From the NCBI RefSeq assembly GCF_001940165.2, contig NZ_CP135162.1, positions 1,167,501 through 1,231,500 of the forward strand: DNA of 64,000 nucleotides, written 5' to 3'. This DNA is from Roseburia sp. 831b (lineage in GTDB: Bacteria > Bacillota > Clostridia > Lachnospirales > Lachnospiraceae). Shown here one piece after another: positions 6,065 to 14,583 of this stretch (its first letter is position 1; every line of letters starts with the position of its first letter). Under the pieces are notes generated by a model, which saw nothing but the letters and a program-made list of their open reading frames with translations, was not told where the DNA came from and did not search any database. The translations under genes were made by a program, and so were the position numbers.

Positions 6065-8560
6065 TTATCGAATATAATACCCTTCATACTCTCCCCGAAA
6101 AAGCTTTCCAAGCGGCAAAAATCCAGCTTCTTCCAGACATTCCGTACGCTCCAGTGCATCTGGAAAAGTTTTGGTTAAAATATGTGATACCTTAAAATTC
6201 AGATAAAAATTGTCAACTGCGATGGACAGAATCTCTCTTAAATAAGGCTTCTTTTCATAATTGCTTGCCAGGTCAATCCTTAGAATACCACATGCTTCAC
6301 CGTTTTCTTTATCCTCACTCTGAAACATTTCTACCGTTCCAATTGCTGCATTCGTCTTCTTTTCCACGACTGTCCACCGGACAAAATAGCGATTGTCGTA
6401 AGACTCACACCAAAATGTGATTGCCTCCTTCATACGTGACATTGTCGTATAATGAAAATCATCCCCATGGCAATTATCAGAGTTAAAGAAACGGACTGCT
6501 CTCTCATCCGAATAACAGGCCAGCAATTCTCTCACATCTTCCATCTCAACAAAACGCATTTTTACCTGTTCTCTTTCATAAACAGGACAATGCAGGTAAA
6601 CATCTGTTTCTAAGTTCTCATTTGTCGAATCTGCCTCCGAGGAAATGCGGTCCCACTCTTCCATATCTTCCAGAATGTCAGACTCTAATTGATTGATTTG
6701 TTCCTGCAATTCATTCAATTTTACATAATCAGATTGATAATCCGGATTCATCATCTCCATCTTCAGATTCTCCATCTGTTCCTCTTCCTGTTTTAATTTT
6801 TCTTCGATTTTCTTCAGCTTCCGCTCTCTCTTTGCCAGCTCTTTTCCAGGATTATAGTAAGATTTCTTCTTCCCAGGTTCGGACACGTTTCCATCGTTTG
6901 GTGAAGCCGGCTTTCCTGTCACGCCTGCTTGTTCTTTGGCTTCTTCCCGTTTTTCTAATTCTTCTTTGTATTGCCCATATCCGTATGGATATTCTTTGGT
7001 GGTTCCATTTTCAAATACAAGCAGACGGTTTGCAATCTGTTTTACAAAATAACGGTCATGGGAAACAAAAATCAGCGTTCCGTTAAACTCTTTTAGCATG
7101 GACTCTAACGTCTCTTTTCCGACAATATCCATATGGTTCGTCGGCTCATCTAAAATCAGGACATTGGGTCTTCTTTTTAAAATCTTGCAAAGCGCCAGAC
7201 GCACTTTTTCACCACCGGAAAGCATGTTAACATTCTTAAATACGTCATCCCCGGAAAAAAGGAACGCACCTAACATGTTTCGTGCCTCCGTCTGCGTCAG
7301 TTCCGGAAACTCATCCCAGAAATCATCCAAAACGGTCTTATTGCTGGTATACATCGCCATCTGCTGGTCAAAATATCCAATCTGAACGTTTGTTCCGTAC
7401 TGGTAGGTTCCTCCAAGTGGTGAAATCTGACCGACGATTGTCTTTAAAAAAGTTGATTTGCCAAGCCCGTTTCCACCCAAAATTCCAATCTTATCGCCCT
7501 TTTTAATGTCAATTTCTACCGTTGAAAGTACCTTTTCATATCCAATGGCTAAATCCTGCACCAAAAGTACATCTTTTCCGGTTTCAACCAATGGTTGAAA
7601 ATGTGCATGAAAAGCTTTCGTATCGTACTCTTCCGGTGCTTCTACTTTTACCATGTGTTCGATTGCTTTTAACTTGGAGCGTGTCATTGCGACCTTCGTC
7701 GGCTTGTTCTTAAAACGTTCCACTAAAGCTTGCAGTCTTGCGATTTCTTTTTGCTGCGCAAGGTAATCTTTCTTTTGTTTTTCATAATTTTCACGTTTTA
7801 CTTTGACGAAATTGGTGTAATTGCCTGGATAACGTTTGGCTGTGTGATGTTCAATCTCATAGACAACATCCACCACATGATCCAAGAACATACGGTCATG
7901 CGATACAACTACAACTGCTTTTGGATAGTTTTTGATGTATGACTCCAACCATTCGATTGTAGAGACATCCAAATGGTTGGTCGGCTCATCTAACAACAAA
8001 ATATCCGGCTTGCTAAGCAACAGTTTGATAAAGGCAATCTTTGTCTGCTGTCCACCGGAAAATTCACAGAGCGGCTTCTTCTTATCTTCATCGGAAAAAC
8101 CAAATTTTCGAATCATGGTTTCATATTCTTTTTCATAATAATAACCGCCAATCGACGTAAAATACTCCTGACGGTTTGTATACTCTTTTACTTTTTGCTC
8201 GGAATAGTTTTCTTCCAAGGCTTTTGCCATGTCATCGAGTTCCTGCTTCATTTTTTCCATTGGTGCAAACACTTTTCGCACTTCTTTTTCCATGGAAATA
8301 GATGGGTCATCAAATGCTATCTGCTTTAGATAACCGATTTGCGGATTCCCCGCCTTGGCGATAAAAATATCTTCGTCGCTGTCTTTTTTTGCCAAATCCA
8401 CTTCCCCTAAAATAAGACGAAGCAGCGTGGTCTTTCCACAGCCATTTCTTCCGACCACCGCTATTTTCTCTGTATTTCGAATTTCAAAATTTATATGTTC
8501 TAACACGACATCATCCGCAAATGACACGGCGCCGTTACAAATCTGATATAACACGATCAT
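6065..8560 (-). CDS. ABC-F ATPase with C-terminal GNAT acetyltransferase domain
   Basis: About 831 aa with two ABC ATPase cassettes and no membrane segments, as in ribosome-associated ABC-F proteins. Cassette 1: Walker A GRNGCGKTT and signature FSGGQQTK; cassette 2: GGNGLGKST and LSGGEKVRLA; each Walker B ends LLLDEPTNHLD or LILDEPTNHMD. The linker between them is charged and helical. A lysine/glutamate-rich coiled coil follows, and from about residue 665 a GNAT-like domain (VKMRFVEMEDVRELL...NAAIGTVEMF...LEEAGFLPLGK). The ATG at 8560 directly follows AGGGGGA; the GTG six bases downstream (8554) fits ribosome spacing better, so the exact start is uncertain. Cellular role is inferred. Confidence 0.88.
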   Translation of the reverse strand: MIVLYQICNGAVSFADDVVLEHINFEIRNTEKIAVVGRNGCGKTTLLRLILGEVDLAKKDSDEDIFIAKAGNPQIGYLKQIAFDDPSISMEKEVRKVFAPMEKMKQELDDMAKALEENYSEQKVKEYTNRQEYFTSIGGYYYEKEYETMIRKFGFSDEDKKKPLCEFSGGQQTKIAFIKLLLSKPDILLLDEPTNHLDVSTIEWLESYIKNYPKAVVVVSHDRMFLDHVVDVVYEIEHHTAKRYPGNYTNFVKVKRENYEKQKKDYLAQQKEIARLQALVERFKNKPTKVAMTRSKLKAIEHMVKVEAPEEYDTKAFHAHFQPLVETGKDVLLVQDLAIGYEKVLSTVEIDIKKGDKIGILGGNGLGKSTFLKTIVGQISPLGGTYQYGTNVQIGYFDQQMAMYTSNKTVLDDFWDEFPELTQTEARNMLGAFLFSGDDVFKNVNMLSGGEKVRLALCKILKRRPNVLILDEPTNHMDIVGKETLESMLKEFNGTLIFVSHDRYFVKQIANRLLVFENGTTKEYPYGYGQYKEELEKREEAKEQAGVTGKPASPNDGNVSEPGKKKSYYNPGKELAKRERKLKKIEEKLKQEEEQMENLKMEMMNPDYQSDYVKLNELQEQINQLESDILEDMEEWDRISSEADSTNENLETDVYLHCPVYEREQVKMRFVEMEDVRELLACYSDERAVRFFNSDNCHGDDFHYTTMSRMKEAITFWCESYDNRYFVRWTVVEKKTNAAIGTVEMFQSEDKENGEACGILRIDLASNYEKKPYLREILSIAVDNFYLNFKVSHILTKTFPDALERTECLEEAGFLPLGKLFRGEYEGYYIR

Positions 8561-8627
8561 TCCCCCTGTAACTAAAACATTTCGACACACTTTACTGTGA
8601 CAAAGTGTTCTTTTTTGCACTATGCCC

Positions 8628-8656
8628 ATTTTATCATGATTTGCTACTTTTCTCAA
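8628..8656 (-). promoter_or_regulatory. Sigma-A promoter for the ABC-F gene
   Basis: On the minus strand TTGAGA (8651-8656), a 17-bp spacer and TAAAAT (8628-8633). A small inverted repeat ACACTTT/AAAGTGT (8587-8608) lies in the leader between this promoter and the start. Confidence 0.65.
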
Positions 8657-8669
8657 TTCATTGTATAAT
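8641..8669 (+). promoter_or_regulatory. Sigma-A promoter for the TtcA-like gene
   Basis: TTGCTA (8641-8646), 17-bp spacer, TATAAT (8664-8669). It overlaps the divergent ABC-F promoter, so the two RNA polymerases probably compete for the site. Confidence 0.65.
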
Positions 8670-8727
8670 TATTAAGAAAAAATGAGCAAATTGTTTGATA
8701 CGAATTTGAATATAAAGGATGAAAACC

Positions 8728-9468
8728 ATGAAATTACAGCAGCTATATAGTTACACCAGACAGGCAATTGATGATTATCATATGATTGAGGAGGGAGACA
8801 AAATTGCCGTCGGTATCTCCGGCGGGAAGGATTCCTTAACACTTTTCTATGCATTAAGCGGGTTAAGACGCTTTTACCCGAAAAAGTTTGAGCTGATTGC
8901 CATCTCTGTTGATTTAGGATATGATAACTTTGATTTAGGCGGTGTTAAAAAACTTTGTGAAGAACTTAACGTTCCCTACTATATCGTTCCGACCAAAATA
9001 TCGGAAATTTTATCCAAAGAATGTAAAAAATCTTCGCCTTGTTCGCTTTGCGCCAAGCTAAGAAAAGGTGCATTTAACGATAAGGCGCTGGAACTTGGAT
9101 GTAATAAGATTGCCTATGCGCACCATCTGGATGATGTTGTCGAGACCATGTTGTTATCTTTGATTTTTGAGGGACGTTTTTCCTGTTTTTCTCCAAAAAC
9201 TTTTCTCGATAAGACGAATCTTACGGTTATCCGTCCCTTGATTTATGTCACGGAGGCAAATGTCATTGGATTTCGAAATAAATACCAGCTTCCCGTTGTG
9301 AATAATCCATGCGCATTCGATGGATATACCCAGCGTGAATATGCCAAAAATCTTGTAAGACAGATTCATAAAGAACACCCGGGTGCCAAACAGCGCATGT
9401 TCCACGCCATTCAAACCGGCAGCATTCCTGGCTGGTCCACTTTGAAAGGAGACAACGCAGATGAATGA
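8728..9468 (+). CDS. TtcA-like PP-loop tRNA thiolation protein
   Basis: About 246 aa with the PP-loop ATPase motif GISGGKDSLTLFYAL and a CxxC in SSPCSLCAKLR, the pattern of TtcA-type enzymes that thiolate tRNA cytidine 32 with an iron-sulfur cluster. YAHHLDDVVETMLLSL is also typical. The third conserved cysteine is probably in VVNNPCAF. Start at 8728 is preferred because AAAGGAT (8714-8720) lies 7 nt upstream; an in-frame ATG at 8719 overlaps that site. The 3' end overlaps the recombinase gene by 8 bp. Exact tRNA substrate is inferred. Confidence 0.85.
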   Translation: MKLQQLYSYTRQAIDDYHMIEEGDKIAVGISGGKDSLTLFYALSGLRRFYPKKFELIAISVDLGYDNFDLGGVKKLCEELNVPYYIVPTKISEILSKECKKSSPCSLCAKLRKGAFNDKALELGCNKIAYAHHLDDVVETMLLSLIFEGRFSCFSPKTFLDKTNLTVIRPLIYVTEANVIGFRNKYQLPVVNNPCAFDGYTQREYAKNLVRQIHKEHPGAKQRMFHAIQTGSIPGWSTLKGDNADE

Positions 9469-10513
9469 AAAAGCTTACTACGAGGACGTAAACCTCAAAA
9501 ATGAGTTGAAGCTCCGTGAGATGCTAAAGAAAATGCCCGCATTTTGTAAACAGTTTTTTATCGGAATTGAACCAAGAACATCCTCCCGTACCCGCCTGGC
9601 TTACGCCTATGATTTGGATACCTTTTTTGATTATTTAAAACAGAATAATCCATTATTAAAAACAGTGGATGTCACCAGTCTTCCACTTAGTATTTTAAAT
9701 CAAATTACACCACAGGATATTGAAGAATACCTTTTTTACTTAAAATATTATGAAAAAGATGGCGTTGCGCATGCAAATGACGAACGCGGAATCAAACGAA
9801 AGCTTGCTTCCCTTCGCACCTTTTACCGCTATCTTTATAAAAATGAAATGATTGAAAATGACCCTGCTATCAAAGTAGATATGCCAAAAATCCATGATAA
9901 AACCATCGTGCGGCTAGATGCCGACGAAGTAGCCCTCCTGCTCGATGTCGTGGAATCTGGTGAGAATTTAACCGCAAGACAGCAGATTTACCATGAGAAG
10001 ACAAAGAAACGTGATTTGGCCATTCTAACGCTTTTACTGGGCACTGGAATCCGTGTATCCGAATGTGTTGGTCTTGATCTTGATGATGTCGATTTTAAAA
10101 ATAATGGAATCAAAATTCACCGGAAAGGTGGTGCCGAGGTTATCGTGTATTTTGGTGATGAGGTTAGACAGGCATTACTTGGCTATATGGAAGAACGAAA
10201 CCAGATTGAAGCACTCGACGGCAGTACCAATGCGCTTTTTCTCTCCTTAAAGAAATCCCGCATCAACGTACGCTCCGTTGAAAATCTGGTCAAAAAATAT
10301 GCAAAACTTGTGACCAGCTTAAAAAATATTACCCCACACAAATTACGAAGTACGTATGGTACCGCGCTCTATCGGGAAACCGGGGACATTTATCTTGTCG
10401 CTGATGTCTTAGGACATAAGGATGTCAATACGACAAAGAAACATTATGCCGCTATTGAGGATGACCGTAGACGAAGTGCAGCGAAATTCGTGCATCTTCG
10501 GGAAGATAATTAA
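9461..10513 (+). CDS. XerC/D-type tyrosine recombinase
   Basis: A 350-aa site-specific recombinase. N-terminal SAM-like core-binding domain (about 20-150), then the catalytic domain with all expected residues: Arg in LGTGIRVSE, Lys in HRKGG, HKLR, His in LGHKDVNTTKKHY and the nucleophile Tyr at the end of that motif. Length and motifs fit a chromosome dimer resolution enzyme rather than a phage integrase, and it lies in housekeeping DNA translationally coupled to the TtcA-like gene (8-bp overlap). I saw no attachment site or recognisable dif sequence beside it. Confidence 0.85.
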   Translation: MNEKAYYEDVNLKNELKLREMLKKMPAFCKQFFIGIEPRTSSRTRLAYAYDLDTFFDYLKQNNPLLKTVDVTSLPLSILNQITPQDIEEYLFYLKYYEKDGVAHANDERGIKRKLASLRTFYRYLYKNEMIENDPAIKVDMPKIHDKTIVRLDADEVALLLDVVESGENLTARQQIYHEKTKKRDLAILTLLLGTGIRVSECVGLDLDDVDFKNNGIKIHRKGGAEVIVYFGDEVRQALLGYMEERNQIEALDGSTNALFLSLKKSRINVRSVENLVKKYAKLVTSLKNITPHKLRSTYGTALYRETGDIYLVADVLGHKDVNTTKKHYAAIEDDRRRSAAKFVHLREDN

Positions 10514-10568
10514 TAAGCCAAAAAAATTTTTCAATAAATAGGCCAAAAATGAACTTTATTTTATAGCA

Positions 10569-10614
10569 AAAAGCAACTACATCTGTATTTATTTTACATC
10601 TTGTAGTTGCTTTT
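10569..10614. terminator. Bidirectional terminator between the recombinase and the HTH gene
   Basis: AAAAGCAACTACA (10569-10581) pairs perfectly with TGTAGTTGCTTTT (10602-10614). A- and T-runs on the two sides let it serve the plus-strand recombinase and the minus-strand gene that ends at 10623. Confidence 0.85.
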
Positions 10615-10622
10615 GTCATACA

Positions 10623-10853
10623 TCAATAAATGACTCTTCTTTGCATTGTCATCTCCGATTCGATTTCTTCAATTCCTTTTAGAAGCATCAGGTACTGCTC
10701 TGGTGTAATTTCCCTTTTTCCATGCTCAATATCATTGTAATCCATGGCACTGACTCCAATGAAACTTCCGGCTTTACTCAATGGAATATTAAAGCTCTTT
10801 CTCTTCTTAAATAAAAGTTCCATGTTCTCTTTGGTAAATTCTTTCAGACTCAT
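10623..10853 (-). CDS. Small XRE-like helix-turn-helix protein
   Basis: About 76 aa. The segment FNIPLSKAGSFIGVSAMDYNDIEHGKREITPEQYLMLL looks like an abbreviated XRE/Cro HTH (second helix with recognition helix ending in ...IEHGKR), so DNA binding is likely but the target is unknown. The start at 10853 is chosen because AGAGGA sits 6-7 nt upstream; the ATG at 10859 directly abuts that site. It follows plsC by 12 bp and is probably co-transcribed with it. Confidence 0.6.
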   Translation of the reverse strand: MSLKEFTKENMELLFKKRKSFNIPLSKAGSFIGVSAMDYNDIEHGKREITPEQYLMLLKGIEEIESEMTMQRRVIY

Positions 10854-10865
10854 ACGCATTCCTCT

Positions 10866-11597
10866 TTATCCTTGTTTTTGTGATTCCAATACGCTGCTAA
10901 TCTTTTCGCTAATTCTGTCCTTTACCATTGCTGCGATCTCCTGGGTCTTCATTCCTTTGTATTCTTCGTATGTGATTGGTTTCAAATAATGAACCTGGGT
11001 TGTTACCGGTCCTAACCATGCACTGTTAAAAACACGATAGGAATCTATTAAAGCAACCGGCACGATAGGTGCCTTTGTCTTTAATGCAATTTTAAAACTT
11101 CCCGCCTTGAAATCATATACTTTATTCCGATTGTTAAATTCATAACCACCTTCTGGGAATAAAATATAAATCTTGCCATTCTTCACTTCTTCTGACACTT
11201 CATTAATAACAGTAAGTGCCTGTCTGACATCCTTTTTATCCAAACGCTTTCCCTCTAAGAGATCAACAAATTCCCTTACCAGTATTGTATTGGACTTTGC
11301 CTTATCCATAACAAGGGAACACGGCTTCTTGTGTGTATAGATAATACCAAGCGCATCATATTTGCCCTGGTGATTCGGATACATCATGTAACCGCCCTCT
11401 TTCGGAAGGTTCTCAATACCATACGCCTTCGTCTTGATTGCGCCTGTCATCTTCATAAGACGAACACAGTGCTTTGCAAGCTGATAACGCTCCTCTATGG
11501 TATATCGTTCTGGATGATCTGCCTCTTTCCTCATCTTCGGAATCATATATGGTGCACGAAACAGGTTCATCAAAATTACATAAATAAATTTAATCAT
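10866..11597 (-). CDS. plsC: 1-acyl-sn-glycerol-3-phosphate acyltransferase
   Basis: Transfers an acyl chain to lysophosphatidic acid to form phosphatidic acid, at the membrane. 243 aa with an N-terminal hydrophobic segment. The catalytic NHxxxxD motif is NHQGKYD and the second substrate block is FPEGGYEFNNRN. It has its own promoter with near-consensus elements and leads into the small HTH gene. Confidence 0.88.
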   Translation of the reverse strand: MIKFIYVILMNLFRAPYMIPKMRKEADHPERYTIEERYQLAKHCVRLMKMTGAIKTKAYGIENLPKEGGYMMYPNHQGKYDALGIIYTHKKPCSLVMDKAKSNTILVREFVDLLEGKRLDKKDVRQALTVINEVSEEVKNGKIYILFPEGGYEFNNRNKVYDFKAGSFKIALKTKAPIVPVALIDSYRVFNSAWLGPVTTQVHYLKPITYEEYKGMKTQEIAAMVKDRISEKISSVLESQKQG

Positions 11598-11628
11598 TCT
11601 TTTCTAATCTCCCATCATTCACACTGGT

Positions 11629-11657
11629 ATTATAACGTAAAATGATGGAATTGACAA
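11629..11657 (-). promoter_or_regulatory. Sigma-A promoter for plsC
   Basis: Minus strand TTGTCA (11652-11657), 17-bp spacer, TATAAT (11629-11634), followed within 31 bp by the plsC ATG. Confidence 0.75.
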
Positions 11658-11716
11658 TATTCTACAAGGATTCAACTGATACCGTATTCATCCATATCAT
11701 ACAAATTTTCTCAATC

Positions 11717-12049
11717 TTATTTATAATCCTCAGAATAATATGGTATTGTCAGATATTGACCGGAATGAATCGGATCTGTGTTGCTGATATGGTTCAGTTT
11801 GCAAATCTCTGCCACATACGCATCCATATCTCCACATTCCTCGGTCTTATATTCCTTGGCAATCTTCCAGATACTATCCCCTGGCTCAATTGCGACACTG
11901 GTGTAATATTTATAAGTAATATCTGAAGAAGCTGCCTGCGCACGAATGGAGCCAAACACAATCGAACAAATCAAAACAGAAACAAGTAAACCTGCGAAAA
12001 CGAACAACATCATCTTTCTCTCTCTTACAATTTGACTTCTACTCTTCAT
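11717..12049 (-). CDS. yneA: YneA-like LysM protein (SOS division inhibitor)
   Basis: About 110 aa: a charged start, one transmembrane/signal segment (MMLFVFAGLLVSVLICSIVFG), then a LysM-like domain (VAIEPGDSIWKIAKEY...ICKLNHI...IHSGQYLTIPYY). This is the layout of YneA, the short-lived SOS-induced inhibitor of septation, and it stands divergent to lexA as in Bacillus. Start 12049 is used because GGAGGAAG precedes it by 6-8 nt; the upstream ATG at 12064 contains that site. Regulation by LexA is supported by SOS boxes in its promoter. Confidence 0.85.
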   Translation of the reverse strand: MKSRSQIVRERKMMLFVFAGLLVSVLICSIVFGSIRAQAASSDITYKYYTSVAIEPGDSIWKIAKEYKTEECGDMDAYVAEICKLNHISNTDPIHSGQYLTIPYYSEDYK

Positions 12050-12068
12050 CTTATCTTCCTCCATTTAT

Positions 12069-12167
12069 CGAACAAATATTCCGAACAACTGTTTGCATAT
12101 ATACCATATCACTCGAACATTCGTTTGTCAATATAAAAATCGAACAAATTTTCGGAATATATGTTTG
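12069..12167. promoter_or_regulatory. Cluster of LexA (SOS) boxes between yneA and lexA
   Basis: Two close matches to the Firmicute box CGAAC-N4-GTTYG: CGAACAACTGTTTG (12082-12095) and CGAACATTCGTTTG (12114-12127). Three weaker half-matches flank them: CGAACAAATATTCC (12069-12082), CGAACAAATTTTCG (12141-12154) and GGAATATATGTTTG (12154-12167). The set covers both divergent promoters, so LexA represses yneA and itself. Confidence 0.88.
12103..12131 (-). promoter_or_regulatory. yneA promoter
   Basis: Minus strand TTGACA (12126-12131), 17-bp spacer, TATGGT (12103-12108). The best LexA box lies within the spacer and touches the -35. Confidence 0.75.
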
Positions 12168-12193
12168 CATTTTAGAAGTTCCTGTGTTAGACT
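12164..12193 (+). promoter_or_regulatory. lexA promoter
   Basis: TTTGCA (12164-12169), 18-bp spacer, and an extended -10 TGTTAGACT with TAGACT at 12188-12193. A partial LexA box overlaps the -35. Confidence 0.6.
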
Positions 12194-12233
12194 ATTTTTA
12201 AGAAAACATTATATGAGTGCAAGGAGGAATGAT

Positions 12234-12851
12234 ATGGCTTACGGAAAAATCAGTACTAAGCAAAGAGAAATTTTAGAATATATCAAGCAGGAAATTTTAA
12301 ACAAGGGATATCCTCCTGCCGTTCGTGAAATCTGCGAGGCAGTTGATTTGAAATCAACTTCTTCTGTTCATTCACATCTTGAGACCTTAGAGAAGAACGG
12401 TTATATCAGAAGAGACCCGACCAAGCCAAGAGCAATCGAGATTATCGATGATAATTTTAATCTCACAAGACGTGAGGTTGTCAATGTTCCTATGATTGGC
12501 GAAGTCGCAGCCGGCCAGCCATTACTCGCTGTTGAGAACATCGATAATTATTTCCCGATTCCGGCAGAGTTTCTGCCAAACCAGGAGACTTTCATGTTAA
12601 AGGTAAAAGGGGAAAGTATGATTAACGCCGGTATTTTCGACGGAGACAGTATTTTGGTTGAAAAGCAAAGCGATGCTTCCAATGGAGATATGGTTGTCGC
12701 TTTAGTTGAAGATTCTGCCACTGTTAAGACTTTTTTCAAGGAAAACGGTCACTATCGCTTACAGCCGGAAAATGATACCATGGATCCAATCATCGTTCCA
12801 GAATGTCAGGTTCTTGGCAAAGTAATCGGCGTATTCCGTTTCTTTAGCTAA
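12234..12851 (+). CDS. lexA: LexA SOS repressor
   Basis: 205-aa repressor that self-cleaves when bound to RecA filaments. N-terminal winged HTH (KQREILEYIKQEI, REICEAVDLKSTSSVHSHL) and C-terminal peptidase S24 domain with cleavage site Ala-Gly in GEVAAGQP, catalytic Ser in KGESM and Lys in SATVKTFF. The ATG at 12234 is set by AGGAGG 6 nt upstream; the longer in-frame ORF start at 12093 lies in the operator region. Autoregulated through the adjacent boxes. Confidence 0.97.
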   Translation: MAYGKISTKQREILEYIKQEILNKGYPPAVREICEAVDLKSTSSVHSHLETLEKNGYIRRDPTKPRAIEIIDDNFNLTRREVVNVPMIGEVAAGQPLLAVENIDNYFPIPAEFLPNQETFMLKVKGESMINAGIFDGDSILVEKQSDASNGDMVVALVEDSATVKTFFKENGHYRLQPENDTMDPIIVPECQVLGKVIGVFRFFS

Positions 12852-12908
12852 AAGACTGCTCCCTGGAAAGGAGAATCGCGCTTTATTCTAACAAGGATAC
12901 ATAACGTA

Positions 12909-12962
12909 AAAGGCTCTGTCTGCTTGAAAATCAAGGATTTGATTCAAGCAGACAGAGCCTTT
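12909..12962. terminator. Terminator after lexA
   Basis: A 20-bp perfect stem: AAAGGCTCTGTCTGCTTGAA (12909-12928) and its complement (12943-12962), with TTT-rich flank on the plus strand and AAA on the other; it may also stop the minus-strand rsfS unit ending at 13030. Confidence 0.88.
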
Positions 12963-13029
12963 CTTACTTTAATTTTTTTCCCAGATATCACAAAGCATTT
13001 CCTGCTTTGCTTTTGTTTCTAGGCTATTT

Positions 13030-13377
13030 TTATAAATCATTCTTGTCAATGATTTTACCATCTTTCCAGATTCGTTCCAAATCATAGAACAGACGGTCTT
13101 CCTTGGAAAAGATATGAATGACGACATCGCCATAATCCATCAAAATCCAGGTAGAATTCTGATTTCCCTCTACGTGTTTCTGGTGTACACCGTGTGTATA
13201 CATTACCTCATCAGCTGCATCACACATTGCCTGTAACTGGTTCTGGTTATTTCCGTTTGCAACGATAAAAAAGTCTGCAATCGGGGAGATTTCACGAAGA
13301 TCAATTACGGTTACATCTTCTGCTTTTCTGTCCTCTAATGCCTCTACTGCAAGCTTTGTCAATTCATTTGAAGTCAT
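13030..13377 (-). CDS. rsfS: Ribosomal silencing factor RsfS
   Basis: 115 aa. Binds uL14 on the 50S subunit and blocks subunit joining in starvation. Seen: TVIDLREISPIADFFIVANGNNQNQLQAM, then the typical HGVHQKHVEGNQNSTWILMDYGDVVIHIF and the C-terminal FYDLERIWKD. It overlaps the end of yqeK by 4 bp and is the last gene of the nadD-yqeK-rsfS group, the standard order in Firmicutes. Confidence 0.95.
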   Translation of the reverse strand: MTSNELTKLAVEALEDRKAEDVTVIDLREISPIADFFIVANGNNQNQLQAMCDAADEVMYTHGVHQKHVEGNQNSTWILMDYGDVVIHIFSKEDRLFYDLERIWKDGKIIDKNDL

Positions 13378-13958
13378 AATACTGTTTCCTTTCTGTTATC
13401 TTTGTAAAATTTATAAGTCATTTCTGTCATTGGATCAATGGCACCCTTTTTCCCGGAAAGGTATTTTAAAGTGTCATATAAAATCTGTGCCACACAGGCG
13501 TCTAAGTCCCCAAACGCAAGTTCTCTGATTACTTCAAGGTTTGGCGCCTCGTTTCTTCCCGGCTCCATATAATCTGCGACAAACAGAATTTTATCCAAAA
13601 GGCTCATATCCGGCATACCTGTCGTATGCACCTTGATTGCATGTAAAATCTCAGGGTCTGTGACCTCATAAAGGTGCTCTGCTAATGCAGCGCCTAATTT
13701 GGCATGAATCAGACTTGGATTTTTCACTTCACTTTCAGATAAAATCACATGATATTTCTCACATAATTCAAACTTTGTCTCTGTTGGAATACACTTGGCA
13801 CAATCATGTAAAAGACCGGCAAGCATTGCCTTTTTATAGTCATAACCATGTGCCATTGCAATACATCCGGCTGTATACATCACACCTTTTGTATGTTCAT
13901 AACGGTTTTTATCAAGCTCTTTTTTCAGCTTTTTTTTCATTTCTGTTATTTCCATCAT
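13374..13958 (-). CDS. yqeK: HD-domain nucleotide hydrolase YqeK
   Basis: About 194 aa, HD superfamily; YqeK homologues hydrolyse diadenosine tetraphosphate symmetrically. Metal-binding motifs: RYEHTKGVMYTA, LLHDCAK (HD pair), HAKLGAALAE, and DKILFVADYMEPGR. The start is placed at 13958 (MMEITEMKKK) because AAGGA lies 10 nt upstream; an alternative is the next ATG at 13955. This makes a roughly 47-bp overlap with the end of nadD, read in a different frame. Confidence 0.9.
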   Translation of the reverse strand: MMEITEMKKKLKKELDKNRYEHTKGVMYTAGCIAMAHGYDYKKAMLAGLLHDCAKCIPTETKFELCEKYHVILSESEVKNPSLIHAKLGAALAEHLYEVTDPEILHAIKVHTTGMPDMSLLDKILFVADYMEPGRNEAPNLEVIRELAFGDLDACVAQILYDTLKYLSGKKGAIDPMTEMTYKFYKDNRKETVL

Positions 13959-14565
13959 TTTGATATAATCCTTTTTCCTTGATGTATTTTTCAACGGCAT
14001 CCGGAATCCTGTCACTTACCGGAATTCCATTTGCAATATCACTTCGAATCTCATGCGATGAGACGTCCATCTTCTTAACGGATAAAAGTGAAATTTCTGC
14101 TTGGAACAATTTCTTAATTGCTGCAATTTTTTCTTTTACCTTTGTGCAGTCCCAGTCATCCCGGACTGCCACTAAAATATTGGCACAGGCACAGATTCTA
14201 TCTGGATATCTCCATTTTTCAAAGTAATCAAGTGAATCCGCCCCCATAATAAAATAAAATGTATCAAGCGGATTGCTTTTCTTTAGCTTCTCTAGGGTAA
14301 GATAGGTAAAACTTGTTTCTGCTGCCTCTATTTCGATTTTGGATAACTGAAAATACGGAATAGACGCAATGGCAAGTTCCGTCATCTTCGCGCGCTGTCC
14401 TGCAGGCGTCATGTTGCTTTCCCTTTTGTTTGGTGAATGACCTGCCGGAATAAACCATACCTCATCTAAAGCAAAATCCTGATATGCACTTTTGGCAATG
14501 GCAAGATGTCCATTGTGAATTGGATCAAAGGATCCGCCGAAAATTCCAATTTTACGATTTTTCAT
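13912..14565 (-). CDS. nadD: Nicotinate-nucleotide adenylyltransferase
   Basis: Makes deamido-NAD from nicotinate mononucleotide and ATP. 217 aa. The nucleotidyltransferase HxGH site is in FGGSFDPIHNGHLAIA and the second motif region is SSHEIRSDIANG. It follows yhbY by 18 bp and overlaps yqeK, consistent with one transcript from obgE to rsfS. Confidence 0.95.
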   Translation of the reverse strand: MKNRKIGIFGGSFDPIHNGHLAIAKSAYQDFALDEVWFIPAGHSPNKRESNMTPAGQRAKMTELAIASIPYFQLSKIEIEAAETSFTYLTLEKLKKSNPLDTFYFIMGADSLDYFEKWRYPDRICACANILVAVRDDWDCTKVKEKIAAIKKLFQAEISLLSVKKMDVSSHEIRSDIANGIPVSDRIPDAVEKYIKEKGLYQNDGNNRNEKKAEKRA

Positions 14566-14583
14566 AGCTTTAAAAGCCCCGTT

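Noticed and set aside
8561..8656. Extended N-terminus of the ABC-F protein (863 aa)
   Set aside because: The extra 32 residues lie over the promoter and leader, and ABC-F proteins begin near ...LYQI.
10514..10622. A dif site beside the Xer-type recombinase
   Set aside because: Only the terminator hairpin is visible; I see no 28-bp sequence with two inverted 11-bp arms.
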